Source of the DNA: a bacterium
GTDB lineage: Bacteria; ARS69
Assembly: GCA_025774865.1 (NCBI GenBank)
Contig: JALGZO010000766.1
Location: forward strand, 1 to 5,095
Direction of reading: 5' to 3'
Length of the DNA stretch: 5,095 nt
Part shown: positions 1 through 5,095 of the stretch, piece by piece
Layout of the letters: every line of letters begins with the position of its first letter
Numbering within the stretch: position 1 is the first letter of the stretch
Program-made: the position numbers and the translations under genes
The notes under the pieces: model-generated
What the model was told of the DNA's origin: nothing
What the model saw: only the letters and a program-made list of their open reading frames with translations
Databases searched by the model: none

Positions 1-2
1 AG

Positions 3-203
3 CTCGCGAATGACCACTTCAAGCTCCAGAGTGACAGCCTCAAGCTGACCAAGAAGTACTTCGGCAAGGTGGAAAAGGCGCTCGGCGCGAACACGGCCGC
101 GCGGTTCGTCCAGGTCATGAACCAGGTCAACCTCCTGATCGACGTGCAGATCGCGGCCAGCATGCCGCTGATCGAGCCGGTCGTCGAGGAAGCGGCGAGG
201 TAA
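3..203 (+). CDS. C-terminal end of an unrecognised protein (5' end outside window)
   Basis: Open from the window edge to TAA at 201-203, giving the last 66 residues. The peptide begins LANDHFKLQSDSLKLTKKYF and ends PLIEPVVEEAAR. It is amphipathic and probably helical: lysine-rich first (KLTKKYFGKVEKAL), then a hydrophobic stretch around VNLLIDVQIAASMPLI. The arrangement 'KK(Y/F)xxxxxKxL...xxARFxQxxNxxxxxIxxxxAxxxPLI' reminds me of uncharacterised exported proteins of Gram-negative bacteria, but I cannot name a family or function. The stop lies 12 bases before the next start on the same strand, so the two genes are probably co-transcribed. G/C-rich third positions and the close neighbour support real coding. 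Confidence 0.8.
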   Translation, partial: LANDHFKLQSDSLKLTKKYFGKVEKALGANTAARFVQVMNQVNLLIDVQIAASMPLIEPVVEEAAR

Positions 204-215
204 CGAACGACGAAA

Positions 216-1394
216 GTGCGTTCACCGGCCGCCTGCACGCTTGCTTTCGCTGTGACGTCGCTGGCCCTCGCGCCGGCCTGCTCGACGGCGCCTCCCAAGG
301 AGAGCGCCCTCATGAAGCAGGTCGAGGGCCTCGAAGTCACGAAGCACGAGCTGGAGACGGTCCTTTACGGGTACTCGTATCACTTCGCGGGAAGGGTCGA
401 GCAGGCGGCGGGGGAAATCCACGCAGAGACGTCGGATCCCGCCGTCCGCCGCGCCGCGATCGAGTGGAATCTCTACGCCCCGGCAGAAATGATGAGGTCG
501 TGCTTCAACACCGACCCGCTCGTGGGGCTGGTGAGCGCCACGTCCTTCGTCAAGGAGATGCGGGCCTTCTTCGAGACCGGTAACGGCAAGGACGTCTTCG
601 GACCGCACCAGGACATCGCCGTCGCGACATCGGGGAGACTGGAGACGGACCTGGCGGAGATGGTCGGCAAGATCTGGCCGACGGGGGACGTCGACAAGCT
701 CGTTCGTGTCTCCGACGAGTGGTCGGCGGCGCACCCGATCCAGGACACGCGCTTCGTTCGCGACACGTTCAGCCCCGCCATGGCCAAGACAGTGGGGGGG
801 GAAGTGGCCGGGGGGCTGGCTGCCGCGGGGTCGATAAACGAGCAGATGGCGTCGCTCACGCACCGCGCCAACATCATGACGGCGTACCTGCCCCGGCAGG
901 TGCACTGGCAGGCGGCCCTCATCATGGAGGACAGCAAGGCGCTGATCGCGGAGGCGACCGACTCGACCCTCGTGGCGGTCCGAGGGGAGATGTTCGCTCA
1001 CCTGGATCCGGTCTTCACGTTTGCCGATCAGCAGCGCGCGCTGATCGTCCAGGATCTCGCCCGCGAACGGGCGGCGGTCCTCACGGCCATCGCCGACGAA
1101 CGGAGCAAGGTGCTCTCATCGCTCGTGCAGGAGCGAACCCAGGTCCTCGCGACTATCGCGGAGCAGCGCGACGCCACGATGCGCGATCTCAACGAGTTGA
1201 CGCTCCTGACGCTCGACAAGGTTGCGTCTCAGTCCTCGGGCGCCGTGGATTCTGCCGTTGACCGCATGTTCCTACGCACCATGCAGCTCCTCGCGTTGCC
1301 ACTGATCTTCGTCGCCGGAGTCATCGTCGTGGCCATGTTCTGGATCCACCGCACGGTCAACCGGATTCTGGTGACGCGGGAGACCGGACCCTAA
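216..1394 (+). CDS. Predicted lipoprotein with hendecad coiled coil and C-terminal membrane segment, function unknown
   Basis: The product is 392 residues from a GTG start; GAGG at 197-200 is the nearest ribosome binding site, 15 bases upstream and a little far. Residues 1-22 form a short export signal ending in LALAPAC, so Cys22 is a plausible lipidation site, although Ala-Pro-Ala before the Cys is not the best lipobox. Residues about 30-265 are a mixed, probably helical domain I do not recognise. Residues 271-325 are five consecutive 11-residue repeats with Arg at position 4, predicting a long coiled coil. Residues about 357-377 (LLALPLIFVAGVIVVAMFWI) are a strong membrane helix, followed by a basic tail, HRTVNRILVTR. 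A likely topology is outside the inner membrane, anchored by the C-terminal helix with the basic tail inside, and possibly also by lipid. It follows the upstream gene by 12 bases and its stop overlaps the stop of the convergent beta-helix gene. Confidence 0.85.
   Translation: MRSPAACTLAFAVTSLALAPACSTAPPKESALMKQVEGLEVTKHELETVLYGYSYHFAGRVEQAAGEIHAETSDPAVRRAAIEWNLYAPAEMMRSCFNTDPLVGLVSATSFVKEMRAFFETGNGKDVFGPHQDIAVATSGRLETDLAEMVGKIWPTGDVDKLVRVSDEWSAAHPIQDTRFVRDTFSPAMAKTVGGEVAGGLAAAGSINEQMASLTHRANIMTAYLPRQVHWQAALIMEDSKALIAEATDSTLVAVRGEMFAHLDPVFTFADQQRALIVQDLARERAAVLTAIADERSKVLSSLVQERTQVLATIAEQRDATMRDLNELTLLTLDKVASQSSGAVDSAVDRMFLRTMQLLALPLIFVAGVIVVAMFWIHRTVNRILVTRETGP
1026..1190 (+). repeat. Five tandem 11-residue (hendecad) coiled-coil repeats within the lipoprotein gene
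   Basis: Residues 271-325 divide without gaps into DQQRALIVQDL, ARERAAVLTAI, ADERSKVLSSL, VQERTQVLATI and AEQRDATMRDL. Each unit has Arg at position 4, Glu or Gln at position 3, a mostly aliphatic residue at positions 7-8 and Leu or Ile at position 11. The 11-residue period (3 helical turns) suits a nearly straight or slightly right-handed coiled coil, as known for hendecad stalks. The DNA has diverged between units, so this is a protein-level repeat, not a recent DNA duplication. It probably forms an oligomeric stalk leading to the membrane helix. Confidence 0.85.
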
Positions 1395-2578
1395 CGGTAC
1401 CGGCCCTTGATCGCCCCCCAGCTCGAAGCCTCGACCGGCATCGGAGGGCACCCGACGCCGAAGGTCCCGACCTGATCGCCGCACGGGCTGTTGTGCCCCA
1501 AGAGCGGAGAGTTCTCGGCCACCGTGAAGTCTCCGCCTGCGGGATCGCAGTAGAGCGGGTCCAAGGAGAAGTTGTCGCCCCCGCCGTCGTGTCCGAGCCA
1601 GTTGATCGTGTTGTCCCAGGAATCGTTGCAGGTGACGGTGACTCCCGTGCAGATGCTGCACACCCAGAGGCCCCAGTACGCGCCGGTGAAGACGTTGCGG
1701 TCGATGATGGTGTTCTCACCGATCCCCGGTCCGAGCGCGGCCCCGGTCGGGCCGGCGCGAGCGAACGTGTTTCGCCGGATGATGACGGAGGGCCCGCCCG
1801 ACACGGTGATGGGGTGCGGTATGCCGTCGAAGAGATTGTCATAGATCAGGACACTCGAGACCCCGGCGAGGATCTCGATCGGCTCCACGCAGTCGCGGAG
1901 GACGTTGTCGCGGAACTCGACGTCTCCTTCTTCGACCCGGAGCGACAACCCGTATGTCAGCGTGTCGAACGTGCACCTCTCGACGATGACGTAGCCCCTG
2001 CGGCAGGAGACGCCAGCGACCCACGGGGCCGAGCGGCCGCCGCGGTTGTTCTCGAAGAGCGTGTCGTAAATGCGAAGATCTCCGCGCCGGAGGTGCGCGC
2101 CGGCCACGATCGCGAAGTTGCCGGAGATGATGCAGTCACGGACCACGGCGTCCCCGTCGACGTCGATCGTCCTGGCGACGTCGAAGAGCCCCCCATAACG
2201 GACTCCCGTGATCGTGAAGCCCTGCACGAGCACACCGGTGACGGGAGCGGTCTGTCCGGCGTCGATGGCCACGATGGCGCCGTCCGCGTCGAGAATCGTC
2301 GTGGCCGCGCCGGCCTGACTGATCAGAGACACGTCGGAGGTCATCTGGATCGGATCCAGGTAGGTGCCCGGCCAGACGAGGACCGTGTCCCCGGCGGCGG
2401 CCTTGGCCATCGCGTCCTGAATCGTACGGGCGTCGCCGCTCCCGTCCTCGTAGATGTTCCAGGTGGCGGCCGACGAGAGGGCGGGGCAGAGGAATCCCAG
2501 TGCACCGAGCGCGGCGAGGCGCCGGCGCCACGCGGCACCGATGGTGGAATGAATCTCGGGCGATTGCAGGGCGGCCAT
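1391..2578 (-). CDS. Secreted right-handed parallel beta-helix repeat protein
   Basis: I choose ATG 2578-2576, giving 395 residues. A signal peptide follows: basic RRR at 18-20, hydrophobic LAALGALGFL, and probable cleavage after SSA at 37 or 38. In-frame starts further upstream (ATG 2611, TTG 2671) would only lengthen the region before the signal. AGGAG lies 3 bases before the ATG, which is closer than usual. The mature part begins WNIYEDGSGDARTIQDAM and includes VWPGTY (68-73), the entry typical of pectate-lyase-like beta-helix proteins. Short rungs rich in Asn, Asp, Ile and Val follow, such as VRDCIISGN, IYDTLFENN and IIRRNTFAR. The C-terminus has paired cysteines and NSPLLG..SPCG...GTFGVGC (356-377), then SWGAIKGRYR. 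No lyase catalytic set is evident. A surface or extracellular binding or structural role is likely; the substrate is unknown. Confidence 0.9.
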   Translation of the reverse strand: MAALQSPEIHSTIGAAWRRRLAALGALGFLCPALSSAATWNIYEDGSGDARTIQDAMAKAAAGDTVLVWPGTYLDPIQMTSDVSLISQAGAATTILDADGAIVAIDAGQTAPVTGVLVQGFTITGVRYGGLFDVARTIDVDGDAVVRDCIISGNFAIVAGAHLRRGDLRIYDTLFENNRGGRSAPWVAGVSCRRGYVIVERCTFDTLTYGLSLRVEEGDVEFRDNVLRDCVEPIEILAGVSSVLIYDNLFDGIPHPITVSGGPSVIIRRNTFARAGPTGAALGPGIGENTIIDRNVFTGAYWGLWVCSICTGVTVTCNDSWDNTINWLGHDGGGDNFSLDPLYCDPAGGDFTVAENSPLLGHNSPCGDQVGTFGVGCPPMPVEASSWGAIKGRYR

Positions 2579-2623
2579 GGTCTCCTGAAGATGGTAGGGC
2601 CGCGCGTCCATCGGTTCAAGTTC

Positions 2624-2652
2624 TTGGCGCGCGTTCGAATACGGGTTATCGT
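2624..2652 (+). promoter_or_regulatory. Candidate sigma-70-type promoter for the oxidoreductase-methyltransferase gene
   Basis: TTGGCG at 2624-2629 and TATCGT at 2647-2652 are 17 bases apart. Each matches 4 of 6 bases of the TTGACA / TATAAT consensus. Transcription would start near 2659, leaving a leader of about 40 bases with the ribosome binding site near its end. The match is moderate, and promoter preferences in this lineage are unknown. Confidence 0.35.
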
Positions 2653-2684
2653 CTCCGCTCCGAGCGACCAACGACGCCAGTTGT

Positions 2685-2693
2685 AAAGGAGGA
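2685..2693 (+). promoter_or_regulatory. Strong ribosome binding site fixing the start at ATG 2701
   Basis: AAAGGAGGA lies 7 bases before ATG 2701-2703. It is a near-perfect complement of the 16S rRNA 3' end. It decides the start: the frame is open back to about 2500, but those codons overlap the opposite-strand gene and have no comparable site. Confidence 0.85.
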
Positions 2694-2700
2694 GTACCCG

Positions 2701-4869
2701 ATGGGCCTCATCAGTAGAGACGGAAATGCCGCCACGGTCGACCGGGGGGCGATCGACGCGCTGGCCGCCGGCCTCCGCGGCGATCTCCTGGAGCCCGACT
2801 CGGCCGGCTACGACGAGTGCCGGTCCATCTGGAACGCCATGATCGATCGCCGGCCCGGACTCATCGTCCGGTGTGCAGGCGCCGAGGACGTCGTGCGGGC
2901 GGTGAGCTTCGCCCGGGATCACGATCTCCTGGTGGCGGTACGCGGGGCCGGCCACAACATCGCGGGGAGTGCCGTTTGCGACGACGGCATCATGATCGAT
3001 CTCTCGGGGATGAAGTCCGTTCAGGTCGACCCGGAAAGCAAGACGGCGCGGGTGGAACCGGGAGTCACCCTCGGGGAGCTCGATCAAGCGACGCAGGCCC
3101 ACGCGCTCGCCCTGCCCGTCGGGATCAACTCGACGACGGGGGTCGCGGGGCTCACGCTCGGAGGCGGCTTCGGGTGGCTCAGCCGCAAGCACGGACTGAC
3201 CGCCGACAATCTGGTCTCGGCGGACGTGGTGACCGCCGCGGGAGAGCTCGTGACGGCCAGCGAGACACAGAACGCCGATCTCTTCTGGGGGCTTCGAGGA
3301 GGCGGCGGAAACTTCGGCGTGGTCACGTCGTTCGAGTTCAAGCTGCACCCGGTGGGGCCGGAGGTGCTGTCCGGCCTGATCGTTCATCCGTTCGCCGAAG
3401 CCGGCAACGTGCTCCGCCACTACCGGGAATTCTGTGCGCAAGCACCCGAAGAGCTGACGGTGTGGGCCGTGATGCGCAAGGCTCCGCCGTTGCCGTTCCT
3501 TCCCGAAGACGTCCACGGGACCGACGTGGTCATCCTGGCGGCGCTCTACGCCGGGGACATGGCGAGCGGCGAGACCGCGCTCCAGCCGCTTCGTTCGTTC
3601 GGAAACCCGATCGCGGATGTGATCAGCCCGCACGAGTTCACGGGGTTCCAGGCGGCATTCGATCCGCTGCTCACTCCGGGATTCCGCAACTACTGGAAGT
3701 CGCATGACTTCCACGAGCTCAGCGACGATGCCCTCGACACGTTGATCCGCTACGTGGGTACTCTTCCGAGCCCTCACTCCGAGATCTTCATCGCGCAGAT
3801 GGGCGGCGCAACGAATCGCGTCGCCGCCGATGCCACGGCGTATCGTCACCGCGACGTCGAGTTCATCATGAACGTTCACGGTCGTTGGGAAACCGCGGCC
3901 GAGGACGAGAGCAGCATCTCGTGGTGCCGGGAGCTCTTCGATGCCATGACTCCCTTCTCCACCGGCGGCGTCTACGTGAACTTCATGACGGAGGAGGAAG
4001 AGCAGCGCGTGCAGGCGGCGTACGGCGACAGCTATGATCGGCTCGTTCAACTCAAGAGCGGCGGCTCCGGAGAAGGGAGGACTCTCTTGAACGAGCCGGC
4101 GAGGCCGGTGGTCGATGTCGAAGAATTGCGCACGGCGGTCCAGGCCGAGTACGAAGCAGTCGCCGCCGATCCGCAGCGCGGATACCATTTCCACACGGGA
4201 CGCCCGTTGGCGGCGATGCTCGGCTACACGGACGAGTGGCTGACGGGAGTGCCGGAGAGCTCGATCGAGTCGTTCGCGGGAACGGGGAATCCCTTCAGCC
4301 TGGGCCCGCTCGAAGTGGGCGAGAACGTGGTCGACATCGGGTGCGGCGCGGGGATCGACAGTTTGATCGCCGCCCGCATGGTCGCTCCCGGTGGGCGCGT
4401 GGTCGGCGTGGACATGACACCGGCCATGCTGGACAAGGCCGCGGCCGGCGCTCGGACCTCAGGTCTGGAGAACGTCGAATTCCGAAAGGGATTCGGCGAG
4501 GACTTGCCGGTTGAGAGCGGGTGGGCGGACGTCGTCATCTCGAACGGGGTCCTGAACCTCATGCCGGACAAGAACGCGGCGCTGTCGGAGATGGCTCGCG
4601 TCCTCAAGCCGACCGGACGGCTCCAGATCGGTGACATCCTCGTCCAGAAGCGGGTCTCGGAGGAGGCGAAGCAACGAATCGATCTCTGGACCGGCTGAAT
4701 CGCCGGTGCTCTGCTGGAGGCAGAGCTCGAGAACACGGTGGTGGCGGCCGGTTTCACCGACTTCGAGATCGCCTGGCGGGCGGAAGTCTTCGCCGGGGCT
4801 CCCCAGCAATCGAGCGCAGCTCACTTTGGCACGCTCGGGATCAACTTCCGGGCGCGTCGTTCCCGCTAG
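2701..4869 (+). CDS. FAD-dependent oxidoreductase fused to ArsM-like SAM methyltransferase; probable selenoprotein read through UGA 4696
   Basis: Reading TGA 4696-4698 as Sec666 gives 722 residues ending at TAG 4867-4869; read as a stop it gives 665. Residues 1-452 are a VAO/BBE-type FAD oxidase: RGAGHN (81-86) with His85 as likely covalent flavin ligand, GINSTTGVAGLTLGGGFGWL (141-160) and FWGLRGGGGNFGVVT (195-209). The second flavin-linking Cys of bicovalent enzymes is absent. The usual KYDPxNxFRxNQNI tail is replaced by the linker SGGSGEGR (453-460). Residues about 470-722 are a class I SAM methyltransferase: VVDIGCGAG (543-551) binds SAM, Asp571 in GVDMTP should contact it, then VVISNGVLNLMPDK (611-624) and DLWTG-U-IAGAL (661-671). 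The last is where this group and ArsM enzymes have a conserved Cys. The Cys in ISNCV of true ArsM is Gly616 here, so arsenite as substrate is uncertain. A linked oxidation and methylation of a small substrate or metalloid is an inference. Confidence 0.85.
4075..4089 (+). promoter_or_regulatory. Possible internal ribosome binding site and TTG start for a free methyltransferase
   Basis: GGGAGG at 4075-4080 is followed after 6 bases by TTG 4087-4089, in frame with the fusion (codon 463). Initiation here would give a 260-residue methyltransferase if the UGA is read as Sec, about the size of free-standing relatives. The site falls exactly at the domain junction, in the Gly/Ser linker. It may be active, a relic of a former separate gene, or chance. 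Confidence 0.35.
4696..4698 (+). other. In-frame TGA, probable selenocysteine codon (Sec666)
   Basis: The codon sits between GAT CTC TGG ACC GGC (DLWTG) and ATC GCC GGT GCT CTG (IAGAL). From memory, relatives have Cys here (WTGCIAGAL), as ArsM enzymes have a metalloid-binding Cys in 'GCxxGA'. The 56 following codons keep the same frame with about 79% G/C at third positions. They encode family-typical blocks such as AGFTDFEIAWRAEVFAGAPQ and FGTLGINFRAR. An in-frame TGA at a conserved Cys with coding conserved on both sides is the classic sign of a selenoprotein. A single-base nonsense mutation or sequencing error is the alternative. Confidence 0.7.
4708..4726 (+). promoter_or_regulatory. Candidate bacterial SECIS stem-loop downstream of the UGA
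   Basis: GCTCTGC (4708-4714) and GCAGAGC (4720-4726) form a perfect 7-bp stem with the loop TGGAG (4715-4719). The loop begins 16 bases after the UGA. Known bacterial SECIS elements lie directly downstream of the UGA inside the coding region, with the apical loop roughly 16-37 bases away and a G in the first two loop positions; G4716 fits. A short lower stem CCG (4703-4705) with CGG (4736-4738) is possible. SelB carrying Sec-tRNA would bind it. The stem lies in the conserved codons for ALLEAE, so some of the pairing could be chance. Confidence 0.6.
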
Positions 4870-4965
4870 AACGGCGCGCCCTCCCCGAGACCGAATCCCC
4901 GCTGATTCCGGCTGCCGCCACGGCCCACTCCTGGCAACTCAGCGACAAAAAGAAGTGCTCACTCG

Positions 4966-4995
4966 TAGAAATCACTGATTGGATGGTGTTACAAT
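4966..4995 (+). promoter_or_regulatory. Extended -10 promoter for the gene starting at 5045
   Basis: TACAAT at 4990-4995 matches 5 of 6 bases of the -10 consensus and is preceded by TGT (4987-4989), an extended -10 motif. TAGAAA at 4966-4971 is a 4-of-6 match to -35 at 18 bases. The local A+T richness stands out against the window. Transcription would begin near 5002, about 40 bases before the start codon. Confidence 0.55.
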
Positions 4996-5032
4996 ATGGA
5001 GACGAGCAAGTGATCCCCAAATTTCGCAAAGT

Positions 5033-5037
5033 AAGGG
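5033..5037 (+). promoter_or_regulatory. Ribosome binding site for the gene starting at 5045
   Basis: AAGGG lies 7 bases before ATG 5045-5047. It favours this ATG over the second in-frame ATG at 5054. Confidence 0.5.
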
Positions 5038-5044
5038 CAAAAAC

Positions 5045-5095
5045 ATGCAAACGATGCGCATCCTGGCTCTCGCCGCCTTCGTCGTGACGAGCGTG
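5045..5095 (+). CDS. Start of an exported protein (3' end outside window)
   Basis: Seventeen codons are visible: MQTMRILALAAFVVTSV. One Arg followed by an unbroken hydrophobic run is a typical beginning of a Sec signal peptide or lipoprotein signal, so the product is probably exported. A promoter with an extended -10 and a ribosome binding site precede it, so it seems to be transcribed on its own. Nothing can be said of its function. ATG 5054 is a possible alternative start with the same signal-like character. Confidence 0.6.
   Translation, partial: MQTMRILALAAFVVTSV

Larger units (their letters stand above)
2579..2700. promoter_or_regulatory. Divergent intergenic region between the beta-helix gene and the oxidoreductase-methyltransferase gene
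   Basis: These 122 bases separate two outward-facing start codons and should hold the control signals of both genes. The best + strand promoter is at 2624-2652 and the + strand ribosome binding site at 2685-2693. For the - strand, a weak pair TTGGTC (2671-2666) and GATAAC (2650-2645), 15 bases apart, overlaps the + strand promoter, but it is too weak to call. I see no clear operator palindrome. Confidence 0.5.
4870..5044. other. Intergenic region with promoter for the downstream gene
   Basis: These 175 bases after the fusion gene hold no convincing gene. The first part is G+C-rich, with only a weak hairpin (GAATC 4893-4897 with GATTC 4904-4908, no T-run), so no terminator can be called. From about 4945 the sequence becomes clearly richer in A+T and carries the promoter and ribosome binding site of the next gene. 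Confidence 0.6.

Noticed and set aside
2645-2671. - strand promoter TTGGTC / GATAAC for the beta-helix gene
   Set aside because: Spacing of 15 and partial matches are no better than expected by chance; it also overlaps the better + strand candidate.
2500-2700. Upstream extension of the fusion gene in the same frame
   Set aside because: The codons overlap the beta-helix signal peptide region, look non-coding, and the strong ribosome binding site at 2685-2693 points to ATG 2701.
2341-4194. Very long - strand open frame antisense to the oxidoreductase
   Set aside because: It overlaps two well-supported genes, is rich in Arg, His and Glu with no recognisable domain, and is the usual by-product of G/C-rich third positions on the other strand.
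4696-4698. TGA as the ordinary stop of a 665-residue protein
   Set aside because: This would cut the methyltransferase just before its conserved Cys position and leave 56 well-conserved codons untranslated. It remains the fallback if no Sec genes exist in the genome.
4873-4880. Palindrome GGCGCGCC just after the fusion gene
   Set aside because: An 8-base G+C palindrome is easily met by chance in this composition and nothing nearby supports a role.
4893-4908. Hairpin GAATC...GATTC as terminator of the fusion gene
   Set aside because: Only 5 base pairs and no T-run follows, so it is too weak for a Rho-independent terminator.
4841-5050. Small - strand open frame across the gap before the last gene
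   Set aside because: It lies over the promoter of the + strand gene and the end of the fusion gene, has no ribosome binding site I can see and no recognisable features.

Overview
The window is G+C-rich DNA with strongly G/C-biased third codon positions, typical of a high-GC Gram-negative or candidate-phylum bacterium. The signal peptides, a predicted lipoprotein and a secreted parallel beta-helix protein point to a diderm cell envelope. The beta-helix protein has a Cys-rich 'NSPLLG..SPCG...GTFGVGC' end and a terminal 'SWGAIKGRYR', which I associate from memory with Candidatus Eisenbacteria, Latescibacterota and similar metagenomic genomes. That placement is an inference.

Layout. Positions 3-203 hold the 3' end of an unrecognised + strand gene. 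Twelve bases later (216-1394, +) comes a predicted lipoprotein with five perfect 11-residue coiled-coil repeats and a C-terminal membrane segment; the two are probably one operon. It meets tail to tail, with overlapping stop codons, a secreted right-handed parallel beta-helix protein (2578-1391, -). A 122-bp divergent region follows, carrying a candidate promoter and a strong ribosome binding site for the main gene. That gene (2701-4869, +) is a VAO/BBE-type FAD-dependent oxidoreductase fused to a class I SAM-dependent methyltransferase related to the ArsM group. A 175-bp non-coding gap with a good extended -10 promoter leads to the first 17 codons of another exported protein (5045 onward, +).

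Main observation. The fusion frame contains an in-frame TGA at 4696-4698. It falls where this methyltransferase group has a conserved cysteine (DLWTG-C-IAGAL). After the TGA the frame stays open for 56 codons and still encodes the family's expected C-terminus, ending at TAG 4867-4869. Sixteen bases after the TGA there is a perfect 7-bp hairpin with a 5-base loop, UGGAG, matching the spacing, loop size and loop-G features of a bacterial SECIS element. I therefore read the product as a probable 722-residue selenoprotein with Sec at residue 666. A nonsense mutation (TGC/TGT to TGA) remains the main alternative. The Sec genes selA, selB, selC and selD are not in the window.

A second point of interest is the fusion junction. 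The usual C-terminal motif of the oxidoreductase is missing and a Gly/Ser-rich linker stands in its place. A Shine-Dalgarno-like site and an in-frame TTG lie just there, which could mark an old or still active separate start for a 260-residue methyltransferase.
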